Assembly (NCBI GenBank): GCA_036557885.1
Contig: DATBGS010000084.1
Coordinates: 1 to 64,000, forward strand
Direction: 5' to 3'
Source of the DNA: DATBGS01 sp036557885
Lineage (GTDB): Bacteria > Chloroflexota > Ktedonobacteria > Ktedonobacterales > DATBGS01
DNA length: 64,000 bases
Position numbers and translations under genes: made by a program. The stretch's first letter is position 1; each line of letters opens with the position of its first letter. The notes below the pieces were generated by a model. That model was not told the DNA's origin. It saw only the letters and a program-made list of their open reading frames with translations, and searched no databases. Shown piece by piece: positions 52,453 to 61,824 of the stretch.

Positions 52453-53340
52453 GTGAAAGCAGTGCAAACGGGCATTGACAAATTTGTCACGGCAAATGGC
52501 ATCCGTCTCCATTATGTTGAGTGGCCTGGAAAAGACGGAACAGCCTGGCGTTTGCCAGTCATCCTGCTGCATAGCGGGTTGGGATCAGGCCACTGTTGGG
52601 ATTTGGTCGGGCCGCACCTGGCTGCTGGCGGGTTCCACACGCTGGCGCCTGACCTGCGGGGCCGGGGACTCAGCGAGCGCCCGCCAGGTGGCTATGATCT
52701 GCGCACCATCGCGGAAGACGTGGTGGCCTTTAGCCAGGCCGTCTCCTCTGGGCGCGTTGCCATCGTTGGGCATTCCTATGGCGCCTATGTCGCGCTGGCC
52801 GCTGCTGCCCTCTATCCCAGCCTGTTTACCCAACTCGTGCTGGTGGATGGAGGCATCTGGTCAGCCGAGGGCCAGACCTGGGAAGAGTTTGCCCAGCAAC
52901 AGCAAGGCGTCACGCAGACCTACCCAACGCTGGCCGCGTACCTCGAAACCCAGCGCGAGGGCACAGCGCTGTTCTGGAATGATGAGGTGGCGCGGGCGCT
53001 GGTTAGCACTGTGCAGATAGACCCCGACGGGACGGTGCGCGAGTCCATGCCCCCGGTAGCCTGGCAGCAAACGCTGGCAAGCATGTGGCGCTATCGCCCC
53101 GAATCGCTCTATTCCCACATTGCCTGCCCCACGCTGGTCGTGGTGACTGAACTGCCCACTTCCTTTCCCAAAGACGTGCGCAACCAGAAATTAGAAATGA
53201 ACGAGCGCTTCTTGCCGGAGGCAATGGCTGGCCTGCGCTGGTGCCGGGTGCAAGTCATGGAGCAGACCCACCACGAAGTACCTTTCCACAAGCCGGAAGA
53301 ACTGGCAAACCTCATTACCTCGTTTGTGCGTACACCCTAG
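52453..53340 (+). CDS. Alpha/beta hydrolase
   Basis: The protein has 295 residues from GTG 52453. A nucleophile elbow GHSYGA (around residue 106) and a C-terminal catalytic His in EQTHHEVPF are visible. The oxyanion LLHSGLGSGHCW and DLRGRGLSERPPGG fit epoxide-hydrolase or esterase-like members. Asp of the triad is not certain. The substrate is unknown. The gene is convergent with opcA across a tandem-repeat spacer. Confidence 0.78.
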   Translation: MKAVQTGIDKFVTANGIRLHYVEWPGKDGTAWRLPVILLHSGLGSGHCWDLVGPHLAAGGFHTLAPDLRGRGLSERPPGGYDLRTIAEDVVAFSQAVSSGRVAIVGHSYGAYVALAAAALYPSLFTQLVLVDGGIWSAEGQTWEEFAQQQQGVTQTYPTLAAYLETQREGTALFWNDEVARALVSTVQIDPDGTVRESMPPVAWQQTLASMWRYRPESLYSHIACPTLVVVTELPTSFPKDVRNQKLEMNERFLPEAMAGLRWCRVQVMEQTHHEVPFHKPEELANLITSFVRTP

Positions 53341-53350
53341 CCGCGCCAAC

Positions 53351-53410
53351 ATCGGTTGTTGGATCACCGGTTGCTTGATCATTGGTTGTTAGATCATCGG
53401 TTGCTGGCAG
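53351..53410. repeat. Four tandem copies of a 15-bp repeat
   Basis: ATCGGTTGTTGGATC, ACCGGTTGCTTGATC, ATTGGTTGTTAGATC and ATCGGTTGCTGGCAG follow in exact 15-bp steps between two convergent genes. Read on the minus strand the unit gives D-P/L-T-T-N/D residues, but it lies downstream of both stops, so it is non-coding or the remnant of a lost C-terminus. Confidence 0.7.
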
Positions 53411-53427
53411 GGGCGCCAACTGCTCGC

Positions 53428-54675
53428 TCACTCTGCCAGTGCCCCCGCCACGCTGAGCGCGTCCTCGAAGCCCTCATCATGGGTAAAGACCTCTAGCTCA
53501 GCGCTCAAGAGTTCGCTGCGCCCAATAGAATCCAGATGCACCGTGCGCTGCTGCCCCCAGGCTGCGCCGTCAATCGTGCAGGAGGTCGTGGCATGCTCGT
53601 GGTCGGGCGAGCGCCGAATCTCAAAACTTGCGGTGTGCCCCTTGAGGCTGCTGGTGATGATCAGCGTGCTGAGTGCGCCAGCCACCGCCTGCGACACCAT
53701 CCAGGTTGGGTTGGGAGGAGGCTGTTGCTCGCGCAGGTGTTCGCCTGTCTGAATCATCAGCGGCTTTTTGTGGGGTTTGGCGCTGCGCGGGCGAATCTCC
53801 ACCAGCACCGACTTCTGCCCCTCGGTACGTAGTTCCAGGTGAAAGGTGCCGCCGTTCTTTTTTTGCTGCCCCGGAACGAGGCTCCAGCCCAGCACGCTCG
53901 CCATCCACCCAACCAGCAGCAGCGCCTGCGCCGGATTCGAGACGCCTACCGTCTGTCCGTTTGCTTCATGCCCCGCGTACTCAATCAACAGGTGGGAGAT
54001 GCCACGCAGATAGGGCTGGAGAGCGTCAAGATCAAAAAATTGGGCGGTTAATTCGCGCCAGGGAGCCAGCCGCTGCCAGTTCAGATCGCTGGCCGCGCAG
54101 CGATAATGTCGGCTGCGCGTGATGCGCGCCAGCGCGGAAAGATTCCCTTCCAGATGCTCAAACTCTGCTGAGTCCACCACCATCCGATCACTGACCCCTA
54201 CCAGGCGCTCAAAAAGCGCGTGATCGAGCGGCAGCGCATCGGCCCACCACATAAAGACTGGCAGATTCGCTGCCAGCAACGAGAGCACCACGCCGGGAAG
54301 GAAATGGACCGCTGTCCCATTGGCCTCAATCGTGACCTGCTCGCTGGTATTGTAGCCCCAGCGCTGGCGGTCCTGATAACAGGACTGATTGACCCAGGCG
54401 CGCATGCTCGGCGGCTCAATTTCTGGTTCGGCAATCAGCAGCAGCACACGCGCCGGATGATGCCGACAAAGATTCCCCAGGGCGCCCTCCACCGCTGCCG
54501 CCGTTTTGGCGCGCCTGGTAAACACAATCAAATTCAGAACGCTATTCCGCGTAGCCGGATGACCGTCATTGGTCGGGATGGCCGCTACCGACTCTTTCCA
54601 GAGCCGCATCCACTCTTCTTTGATGGACTGAATCTCCACTGCCAACATGTCCTGCCGCGTCGGTTCTGCGTTCAT
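53428..54675 (-). CDS. opcA: OpcA, glucose-6-phosphate dehydrogenase assembly/activator protein
   Basis: The protein has 415 residues. OpcA promotes assembly and redox control of G6PDH in cyanobacteria and actinobacteria. Signatures are LNLIVFTRRAKTAAAVEGAL, SCYQDRQRWGYNTSEQVTI and FMWWADALPLDHALFERL. ATG 54675 was selected over an upstream 49-codon extension with a variable sequence. It is the last gene of the pentose-phosphate cluster and follows zwf by 199 bp. Confidence 0.88.
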   Translation of the reverse strand: MNAEPTRQDMLAVEIQSIKEEWMRLWKESVAAIPTNDGHPATRNSVLNLIVFTRRAKTAAAVEGALGNLCRHHPARVLLLIAEPEIEPPSMRAWVNQSCYQDRQRWGYNTSEQVTIEANGTAVHFLPGVVLSLLAANLPVFMWWADALPLDHALFERLVGVSDRMVVDSAEFEHLEGNLSALARITRSRHYRCAASDLNWQRLAPWRELTAQFFDLDALQPYLRGISHLLIEYAGHEANGQTVGVSNPAQALLLVGWMASVLGWSLVPGQQKKNGGTFHLELRTEGQKSVLVEIRPRSAKPHKKPLMIQTGEHLREQQPPPNPTWMVSQAVAGALSTLIITSSLKGHTASFEIRRSPDHEHATTSCTIDGAAWGQQRTVHLDSIGRSELLSAELEVFTHDEGFEDALSVAGALAE

Positions 54676-54874
54676 ACTAACCCCTTTCTGAACGCCTATC
54701 TCATGAACGGGATAGGGAACGAGGAGAGACTGCCCACAGTTGGGCGGTTGTCCCCTTACGGGGGTGGCCGGTTTTTGGTGGGAACCGGAAAACCCCACCA
54801 CGCCTGTCCCGCGAAGCACCACCTGAAGGTAGCAAGACCACCTGAAGATGGCAGGCTGAGGATGCGCGGTTAGC

Positions 54875-56500
54875 TTATGGACGCCTCCAATTTTTGCCGC
54901 CGCGCTCGATCAGCGTGTCGGCCTCTTTTGGTCCCCAACTTCCGGCTTCATAGAGAGGAAGATGTGTGGTAGATTGGCCTGCCCAACCCTCCAGAACACT
55001 GTTGATGATGGTCCAGGCCGCCTCGGTTTCATCGCGGCGGGTAAACAGCGTGGAATCACCAAGCATACAATCAAGCAGCAGCCGCTCGTAGGCTTCAGGC
55101 GCCTCGCTCGCAAAAGCCGAGCCATACAGAAAGTCCATGTTGACGCCGCGAATGCGCATGGCGCCACCAGGCACCTTGGCGCCAAAGCGCAGCGAAATCC
55201 CTTCATTTGGCTGGATGCGCAGCGAGAGCACATTGGGCTGTAACTCGGTCACATTGGTATTCTTAAAGAGCATGAAGGGCGGGCGCTTAAATTCGATGTC
55301 AATCTGCGTGACCCGCTTTGCCAGGCGTTTGCCTGTGCGCAGGTAGAAGGGCACGTCGGCCCAGCGCCAGTTATCTATCTCCAGTTTGAGGGCGATATAG
55401 GTTTCGGTCTTCGTGTCTGGCGCAACCCCTGGCTCCTGATAATAGCCCGGCACCTGCTTCCCGTTAATCCAGCCGGGGCCATACTGCGCGCGCACCGTGT
55501 TGCGCGCGACCTGCACCAGATCAAGCGGCGGGATGGCATGCAGCACCTTGACCTTTTCATCGCGCACCGCGTTGGCCTCGAAGCCAACCGGCGGCTCCAT
55601 TGCCGTCAGCGACAGAAGCTGCATCATATGGTTCTGGACCATATCCCGAATGGCCCCTGCCGTCTCGTAGTAGCCAGCGCGCCCCTCAACCCCCACCTGT
55701 TCGGCCACCGTAATCTGCACGTTATCAATGTAGCGCCGGTTCCAGATGGGTTCAAAGATGCCATTGCTGAAGCGGAACACCAGAATGTTCTGCACGGTTT
55801 CTTTGCCCAGGTAGTGGTCAATGCGATAGACCTGATCTTCCGAGAAGACCCGCAGCACCTTCCGGTTGAGTTCTTTGGCGCTCGCCAGATCATGTCCAAA
55901 GGGTTTTTCGATGATAACGCGCGTCCACCCATTGGCGGATTCTTCATCATCGCCATTGTTCAGCCCATCCTGAGCAGCATGGCTGCGCCCACGATGAGGC
56001 GCCCCCAGGTTGTGCCCGTTCTTATGTACCAGCCTGGCCTGGCCGAGATGCTGGATGATCTCAGGGTAATACTCCGGCGAAGTTGCCAGGTAAAAGATAT
56101 GATTGCCGCTGATGCCGCGTTGATGGTCAAGCTGGTGCAGCTTCTGGCCGAGCCGCACATAGCCCTCTACATCGTGAAATTCCGTCTGGTGATAAAACAG
56201 CCCTTGGCAAAAGCTCTCCCAGACGGTGGGGTTCACCGGATGATTGCGTGAGAACTCGTTGATGGCATCCTTGACATATTGGCGCCATGCCTCATCTGTC
56301 ATGGGGCGCCGCGCCACCCCAACGACAGTGAATCCGGCAGGCAGCGGATTCTCCATAGCCAGGTTATACAGCGCAGGCAAGAGCTTGCGCTTGGTCAGGT
56401 CGCCGGTTGCCCCAAAGATCACCATTGCGCAGGGCTGCGGGGTGCGCTGCCCCCGTGTGCCCTGGCGCAAGGGGTTGGTAAGCAGGGTGCTCTCCGACAT
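54875..56500 (-). CDS. zwf: Glucose-6-phosphate 1-dehydrogenase
   Basis: The protein has 541 residues. It oxidises glucose-6-phosphate to 6-phosphogluconolactone with NADP+. The nucleotide-binding GATGDLTKRKLLPALYNL is at the N-terminus. The substrate motif RIDHYLGKE contains the catalytic His. An insertion rich in Gly/His/Asn (HKNGHNLGAPHRGRSHAAQD) near residue 160-180 precedes IIEKPFGHDLASAKEL and is unusual. It lies between gnd and opcA on the same strand. Confidence 0.95.
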   Translation of the reverse strand: MSESTLLTNPLRQGTRGQRTPQPCAMVIFGATGDLTKRKLLPALYNLAMENPLPAGFTVVGVARRPMTDEAWRQYVKDAINEFSRNHPVNPTVWESFCQGLFYHQTEFHDVEGYVRLGQKLHQLDHQRGISGNHIFYLATSPEYYPEIIQHLGQARLVHKNGHNLGAPHRGRSHAAQDGLNNGDDEESANGWTRVIIEKPFGHDLASAKELNRKVLRVFSEDQVYRIDHYLGKETVQNILVFRFSNGIFEPIWNRRYIDNVQITVAEQVGVEGRAGYYETAGAIRDMVQNHMMQLLSLTAMEPPVGFEANAVRDEKVKVLHAIPPLDLVQVARNTVRAQYGPGWINGKQVPGYYQEPGVAPDTKTETYIALKLEIDNWRWADVPFYLRTGKRLAKRVTQIDIEFKRPPFMLFKNTNVTELQPNVLSLRIQPNEGISLRFGAKVPGGAMRIRGVNMDFLYGSAFASEAPEAYERLLLDCMLGDSTLFTRRDETEAAWTIINSVLEGWAGQSTTHLPLYEAGSWGPKEADTLIERGGKNWRRP

Positions 56501-56569
56501 AACTACTTCCCTTCACCGAGCAAAGCAAGGGCGCCCGCTGAGGCTTGCCCACGCGGGCGCGTGCTTCGG

Positions 56570-57466
56570 TTATTCTGTTTTGATAGCGTGCCCGCCAAAT
56601 TGATTGCGCAGCGCTGCGATCACCTTGGCGCTAAACGACTCATCCTGCCGCGAACGGAAGCGCTCCAGCAAGGACAAGGTGATGATGGGCGCTGGCACAT
56701 CGTGCTCCATCGCCTCCAGCACCGTCCAGCGGCCCTCGCCAGAATCCGCCACCCAGCCCTTGATGCCCGCCAGCTTGGGATCAGCCTGAAACGCAAGCTC
56801 GGCCAGTTCCAAGAGCCAGGAGCGCACCACGCTGCCCTGGTTCCACAGATGCGAGATTTTGTACAGGTCCAGGTTATATTGCGAGGCGTTCAGAATCTCA
56901 AAGCCTTCGCCATACGCCTGCAACATGCCATACTCGACGCCGTTATGCACCATCTTCACCAGATGGCCCGCGCCGTGATCGCCCATATAGCCGTAGCCAT
57001 CGGGCGGCGCCAGCGTCTTAAAGATCGGCTCGCAGTGGTCGAAAATCGCCTTCTCGCCGCCAATCATCAGACAATAGCCGACCTTCAGCCCCCAGACGCC
57101 GCCGCTGGTGCCCACATCCATAAAGTGATAACCCTTGGCGGTCACTTCCTGGCCCCGGCGTATCGAGTCTTTGTAGTAGGAGTTGCCGCCATCAATCAGG
57201 ATGTCGCCCTTAGCAATCAGCGGCTCCAGCGCCGCGATCTGGTCATCCACCGGCTGCCCGGCTGGGACCATAATCCAGATAATGCGCGGAGCTTTGAGCT
57301 TGCCGACCAGTTCTTCCAGCGTAAAGGCGCCCTCGGCGCCCTCCGTCATAATCTCTTTGGTTTTTTCCGCCGTGCGGTTATAGGCCACGACCCGGTGGCC
57401 GTCACGCATCAAGCGCCGCACCATGTTGGCCCCCATGCGCCCCAGCCCAATAAAACCCAGTTCCAC
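56570..57466 (-). CDS. gnd: 6-phosphogluconate dehydrogenase, decarboxylating, short form
   Basis: The protein has 298 residues, the short YqeC/GndA-like form. It converts 6-phosphogluconate to ribulose 5-phosphate. The NAD(P) motif GLGRMGANM is at the start, GGNSYYKDS in the middle, and HLVKMVHNGVEYGMLQAY carries the catalytic Lys and His. It precedes zwf, with a hairpin (GCGCCCGC/GCGGGCGC) at 56531-56560 between them. Confidence 0.93.
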   Translation of the reverse strand: MELGFIGLGRMGANMVRRLMRDGHRVVAYNRTAEKTKEIMTEGAEGAFTLEELVGKLKAPRIIWIMVPAGQPVDDQIAALEPLIAKGDILIDGGNSYYKDSIRRGQEVTAKGYHFMDVGTSGGVWGLKVGYCLMIGGEKAIFDHCEPIFKTLAPPDGYGYMGDHGAGHLVKMVHNGVEYGMLQAYGEGFEILNASQYNLDLYKISHLWNQGSVVRSWLLELAELAFQADPKLAGIKGWVADSGEGRWTVLEAMEHDVPAPIITLSLLERFRSRQDESFSAKVIAALRNQFGGHAIKTE

Positions 57467-57503
57467 CCTCTGGCTCCTTTCAAAGCATGCCTAAAATTAT
57501 CAC

Positions 57504-57536
57504 AGATCGTCCGGTTCCAATGGAACCGGACAATCT
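57504..57536 (-). terminator. Terminator-like hairpin between tal and gnd
   Basis: On the minus strand, an 11-bp perfect stem (GTCCGGTTCCA/TGGAACCGGAC) is flanked by a near-complementary AGAT/ATCT. It is followed by TAATTTTAGG. It may separate a tkt-rpiB-tal unit from a gnd-zwf-opcA unit. Confidence 0.5.
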
Positions 57537-57545
57537 GGTGTGCTC

Positions 57546-58694
57546 TTACCTGCCCATTCCGGTCAGCAGCTTCTCGCGCTTTTCCTCCAGCACCTTCATC
57601 AGCTTATCAAAGGCGTCGGAGAAGAGCTTGCCGCCTTCGTCCAGCAGTTGCTGTGTCACCTGATCATAGCTGATGCCCACTGCTGCCAGATCACGCAGCA
57701 CCTGATGCGCGTCGGCCACATCCTGTGTCAGCGTCATGGCGACCTTGCCGTGATCTTTAAAGGCCGCGATGGTCTGGTCGGGCATGGTATTGACAGTCTC
57801 TGGCCCAATCAGTTCTTCCACGTACAGCACATCGCGGTACTGCGGGTTTTTGGTACTGGTGCTGGCCCAGAGGCAGCGCTGCACCATCGCCCCTTTGGAC
57901 TTCAGTTTGGCAAAGCGCTCGCCCTTATGGAAAACTGCCTGGTACTTCTCATACGCCAGCTTCGCGTTGGCAATAGCGGATTTTCCAAGCAGGCTGGTCA
58001 GCTTCTCTTGCTCGGCGCCCTGGGCCGTCTTGAGCTTCTCTTCCAGCAGTTTATCCACCAGCGTATCCACGCGGCTGACAAAGAAACTGGCAACCGATGC
58101 CAGCTTCTCAATGGACTGGCCCGCTGCTACGCGCTTTTCCAGCGCGTTCAGGTACGCCTCGGCCACGCGCTCATAGTAGCCCAGCGAAAAGATCAGGGTG
58201 ATGTTGATGCTGATGCCCTCGGTCAGACAGCCTTCAATGGCGGGCATCCCTTCCTCGCTGGCGGGAATCTTCACATACACATTGGGCCGGTTCACTTCAT
58301 CATGCAGCCGATGCGCCTCGGCAATCGTTGCCGCTGTATCATGCAGCAGGTGCGGCGAAACCTCGATGGAGACATACCCGTCCAGGCCATGCGTCCGCTC
58401 GTACACCGGGCGCAGCCTATCGCAGGCCATCTGAATATCTTCCACCGCCAGCGCCTCAAAGAGGTCGCCCGCGCTTTTCTTGCCGATGGCCACCAGCTTT
58501 TGCAGCGCTTCGTCATAGTCGCTGCTGCCGGCGATGGCCTTCTCAAAGATCGAGGGGTTGGAGGTAATGCCCGTCAGGGCATCCTCCTGAATCATCCGGT
58601 CCAGCGTGCCAGTAGTAATCAGGCTGCGCCGGATGTTGTCCAGCCAGATGCTCTGGCCGACATCATGCAGTTGTTGCAAGGAATTTTTGGTCAC
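57546..58694 (-). CDS. tal: Transaldolase
   Basis: The protein has 382 residues. GTG 58694 was chosen because AAAGGAG lies 8 nt upstream; an ATG ten codons before is also possible. It transfers a three-carbon unit between sugar phosphates. Signatures are GITSNPSIFEKAI, NVYVKIPAS with the Schiff-base lysine, and SINITLIFS. The length fits the longer Tal form of Gram-positive-type and cyanobacterial genomes. Confidence 0.93.
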   Translation of the reverse strand: MTKNSLQQLHDVGQSIWLDNIRRSLITTGTLDRMIQEDALTGITSNPSIFEKAIAGSSDYDEALQKLVAIGKKSAGDLFEALAVEDIQMACDRLRPVYERTHGLDGYVSIEVSPHLLHDTAATIAEAHRLHDEVNRPNVYVKIPASEEGMPAIEGCLTEGISINITLIFSLGYYERVAEAYLNALEKRVAAGQSIEKLASVASFFVSRVDTLVDKLLEEKLKTAQGAEQEKLTSLLGKSAIANAKLAYEKYQAVFHKGERFAKLKSKGAMVQRCLWASTSTKNPQYRDVLYVEELIGPETVNTMPDQTIAAFKDHGKVAMTLTQDVADAHQVLRDLAAVGISYDQVTQQLLDEGGKLFSDAFDKLMKVLEEKREKLLTGMGR

Positions 58695-58785
58695 GGTGCC
58701 TGCTCCTTTCAGAATCGCACCCATGTTGCTTTTTGTGGCGCTCTACTACAGTTTATCCCATAGATGTTTAAGAAGTGGGGAAGGT

Positions 58786-59235
58786 TTACTTCCCGGCCTC
58801 CATTGCTTCGACCTTCTGTAGCCTGCGCACATGACGTGCCTCCCCGCTAAATGTGGCTGCGAGAAAGGCTTTAATAAGATCAACTGCTAATTCTGAGCCA
58901 ATGATGCGCGCGCCCAGGCAGAGCACATTCATATTGTCGTGCTCCACGCCTTGATGCGCGGAGTAGTGATCGTGGCAGACCGAAGCGCGAATGCCCTTCA
59001 TCTTGCAGGCGGCCACGCTCGCGCCCACGCCGCTGCCGCACACCAGCACTCCTCGCTCGGCGCGTCCACTGATGATCGCCTCGCCAACCGCCCTGGCAAA
59101 ATCAGGATAATCGTCGCCGGGGTCCAGACTGAAGGCGCCCACATCCACCGGCTCGTGCCCCTCCTTGCGAATCTCCTCCAGGATGGTTTGCTTGAGCGGA
59201 TAGCCGCCGTGATCCATACCAACCGCAACGCGCAT
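58786..59235 (-). CDS. rpiB: Ribose-5-phosphate isomerase B
   Basis: The protein has 149 residues. It interconverts ribose 5-phosphate and ribulose 5-phosphate. The family motif GMDHGGYPLK starts the protein. The catalytic cysteine is in VLVCGSGVGASVAACK, with CHDHYSAHQG and NVLCLGARIIG following. It lies between a small hypothetical gene and tal. Confidence 0.93.
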   Translation of the reverse strand: MRVAVGMDHGGYPLKQTILEEIRKEGHEPVDVGAFSLDPGDDYPDFARAVGEAIISGRAERGVLVCGSGVGASVAACKMKGIRASVCHDHYSAHQGVEHDNMNVLCLGARIIGSELAVDLIKAFLAATFSGEARHVRRLQKVEAMEAGK

Positions 59236-59244
59236 GGCGTGCTC

Positions 59245-59535
59245 CTATCTATAGATCAGGCGGCCTCGCGCGTGTTCCGCGTGGACGCCCATAATTGCAT
59301 CCTGGCACGCTTCGCAGACAAATCCAGCCTCCTGCCCATCAAAGGTGCCCAGATGCTCGTGATCTTTGACACAAGCCGCAAAGTCAAAGCGTTGGCGCAG
59401 AGAGGCGAGGTCCAGGTAGCAGTCAAAGTAGACCCATTCGCGGCAATGCTCGCTCCAGGCTTGCCCGCGAAACGTCTCTTTTACACCATGCGACAGCATC
59501 TCTTGTTCCAATGCGCGCAAGTGCTCGCAGACCAT
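59245..59535 (-). CDS. Small conserved protein of unknown function in the pentose-phosphate cluster
   Basis: The protein has 96 residues: MVCEHLRALEQEM, FRGQAWSEHCREWVYFDCYL, DHEHLGTFDGQEAGFVCEAC. Cysteines and histidines (CxxC near the C-terminus, CEACQDAIMG) suggest metal binding. It starts GGAGGC upstream at ATG 59535. A similar small gene often adjoins rpiB-like genes, so it may modulate the pathway, but its function is unknown. Confidence 0.7.
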   Translation of the reverse strand: MVCEHLRALEQEMLSHGVKETFRGQAWSEHCREWVYFDCYLDLASLRQRFDFAACVKDHEHLGTFDGQEAGFVCEACQDAIMGVHAEHARGRLIYR

Positions 59536-59567
59536 GCTCACGCCTCCTCTCAACACGCAGCCACTTT

Positions 59568-61613
59568 TTAGACGTGCTTGTGGTGCCCAACCAGCGCCAA
59601 AGCGCGCGCCGTGACGTTTTCCACCGTCAGGCCGTATTTCTCCATCAGCGTTTGATACGGGGCCGAGGCGCCAAAGCGCTCAATACCCACCATATCTCCC
59701 TCCAGCCCAATGTAGCGATACCAGCTCATCGGTGAGCCAGCCTCTACCGCCAGGCGCCGGGTGACTTTGGGCGGCAGCACGCTGTCGCGGTACTCTTTGG
59801 GTTGGCGGTTGAAGATTTCCATGCTGGCGACGCTGACCACGCGCGCCTGGACGCCTTGCTCGGCCAGCTTCTTTGCCACGCCCGTAATCAGCGCCACTTC
59901 CGAGCCAGAAGCCATCAAGATGACATCCGGCTTGCCATCGGGCGCATCCGCCAGGATATAGGCGCCTTTCTGCACGCCGCTGGCCGGAGCATAGACGCTG
60001 CGATCAAGCGTGGGCAGACCCTGGCGCGTCAGCACCAGCACCGTTGGGCCATGTTTATGTGTCAGGGCGGCGCGCCAGGCTTCCGCCGTCTCGTTGCCAT
60101 CACAGGGGCGAATCACGGTAATGCCCGGAATCGCCCGCAGCGCCGAAAGCTGCTCCACTGGCTGATGCGTTGGGCCATCCTCACCCAGCCCGATGCTATC
60201 GTGCGTGTAGACATAGATCACGCGCTGCTCCATGATGGAGGCCAGACGGATGGGCGGGCGCATATAATCCGAGAAGATCAGGAACGTCGCGCCGTAAGGA
60301 ATCAGGCCGCCATGCAGCGCCATGCCGTTGAGCACCGCGCCCATACCGTGCTCGCGGATGCCGAAGTGCATATTGCGCCCGGCGGGCTGCGTGCCGTAAT
60401 CGGCAATGCCCTTCATCAAGGTATCCGTTGAGGGCGCCAGATCAGCCGCGCCGCCAATCAGCGTGGGCAGTTTCGCGGCAATCGCGTTGATCACCTTGCC
60501 GGAGGTGACGCGCGTGGCAACGGGCGGGTCAGTTGGCTTAAAGACGGGTATCTCCGCGTCCCACCCTTCGGGCAGATCGCCGCTCATCACCTGCTTCCAG
60601 AGCGCCGCCAGATCAGGATGCGCCGCTGCATAGGCTTCAAAGCGCTGCTGCCAGTCTTGCTGAGCCGCCTGGCCGCGTGGCACTACCTCGCGGAAATGCG
60701 CCAGCGCCTCAGCGGGCACGTAGAAGTCTTGATCGGGCCAGCCCAGATTCTGGCGTGTCAGTTTGATCTCATCCACGCCCAGCGGTGTGCCATGCGCCCC
60801 GGCGGTATCGTGCTTATTGGGGCTGCCCTCGGCAATATGCGTGCGGGCGATAATCAGGCTGGGGCGCAGCGTTTCGGCGCGGGCGTTGTTGAGCGCGTCG
60901 GCAATCTGGCTCAGGTTATTGCCATCCACGCGCTGCACATGCCAGCCATACGCCTCAAAACGATGCCCGACTTCTTCGCTAAAGGCCAGTTCGGTGTTGC
61001 CCTCGATGGTGATATGGTTATCATCGTAGAAAAAGATCAGCTTGCCCAGCCCCAGGTGCCCGGCTAACGACGCCGCCTCGTGCGAGACGCCCTCCATCAG
61101 ATCGCCATCGCTGCAAATGCCATAGGTGTAGTGGTCCACCACCTCATGGCCGGGGCGGTTAAAGATTTCGCCCATGAACCGCTCGGCAATGGCAAAGCCC
61201 ACTGCGTTGCCCACGCCCTGCCCCAGCGGGCCAGTGGTTGTCTCCACACCGGGGGTCAGGCCATGCTCCGGGTGGCCGGGGGTCTTGCTGCCCCACTGCC
61301 GAAACTGCTGTAACTGCTCCAGCGGTAGATCATATCCAGTCAGGTAGAGCAGGCTATAAATCAGCATCGAGGCATGCCCGCAGGAGAGCACAAAGCGGTC
61401 ACGGTCAGGCCAGGTCGGGTCGGTGGGATTATGCTTCAGGAAGCGCGTCCAGAGCGTGTAGGCCACCGGAGCCAGGCCCATCGGCGTCCCTGGGTGGCCG
61501 CTGTTGGCCTTTTGCACCCCATCAACGGAGAGCATGCGAATCGTATTGATGCTCAGCGTATCAAGCGGCGTCTGCGCGGTCTGAGCGGTTGTGGTAGTTT
61601 CTGTTGTCGTCAA
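59568..61613 (-). CDS. tkt: Transketolase
   Basis: The protein has 681 residues. It transfers two-carbon units using thiamine diphosphate. Signatures are SCGHASMLIYSLLYLTG, GPLGQGVGNAVG, the TPP motif GDGDLMEGVSHEAASLAGH and the C-terminal EDGPTHQPVEQL. It is the first gene in transcription order of the pentose-phosphate cluster. The N-terminus is Thr-rich. Confidence 0.95.
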   Translation of the reverse strand: MTTTETTTTAQTAQTPLDTLSINTIRMLSVDGVQKANSGHPGTPMGLAPVAYTLWTRFLKHNPTDPTWPDRDRFVLSCGHASMLIYSLLYLTGYDLPLEQLQQFRQWGSKTPGHPEHGLTPGVETTTGPLGQGVGNAVGFAIAERFMGEIFNRPGHEVVDHYTYGICSDGDLMEGVSHEAASLAGHLGLGKLIFFYDDNHITIEGNTELAFSEEVGHRFEAYGWHVQRVDGNNLSQIADALNNARAETLRPSLIIARTHIAEGSPNKHDTAGAHGTPLGVDEIKLTRQNLGWPDQDFYVPAEALAHFREVVPRGQAAQQDWQQRFEAYAAAHPDLAALWKQVMSGDLPEGWDAEIPVFKPTDPPVATRVTSGKVINAIAAKLPTLIGGAADLAPSTDTLMKGIADYGTQPAGRNMHFGIREHGMGAVLNGMALHGGLIPYGATFLIFSDYMRPPIRLASIMEQRVIYVYTHDSIGLGEDGPTHQPVEQLSALRAIPGITVIRPCDGNETAEAWRAALTHKHGPTVLVLTRQGLPTLDRSVYAPASGVQKGAYILADAPDGKPDVILMASGSEVALITGVAKKLAEQGVQARVVSVASMEIFNRQPKEYRDSVLPPKVTRRLAVEAGSPMSWYRYIGLEGDMVGIERFGASAPYQTLMEKYGLTVENVTARALALVGHHKHV

Positions 61614-61770
61614 ATGTCTTTCCTCCTGAACTGCTGCCTCTTATTCATCTCGGCTTTATGATAGACCACAACAGCACTTTCATCAAGAAGCCAAAACGCT
61701 TCAGCTTGAGGGTAGCCGCCCTCAGAGTCTCAGCAGCAAGGAAAACGTTACAGATTTCAGCCTTGAAAAA

Positions 61771-61812
61771 TCGCCTGGCCGCCGCTCACGCTTGTGAGCG
61801 ACAGCCAGGCGA
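61771..61812 (-). terminator. Rho-independent terminator
   Basis: On the minus strand, two nested stems (TCGCCTGGC/GCCAGGCGA and CGCTCAC/GTGAGCG) are followed by TTTTTCAAGG. It ends the lipoprotein gene at 61825. The stretch 61614-61770 shows no gene. Confidence 0.75.
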
Positions 61813-61824
61813 AAGGCGATACGA

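Noticed and set aside
56279..57673. 464-residue open frame on the plus strand across gnd
   Set aside because: It runs antisense through zwf and gnd and has no recognisable domain.
57540..58763. 407-residue open frame antisense to tal
   Set aside because: Transaldolase on the minus strand is unmistakable.
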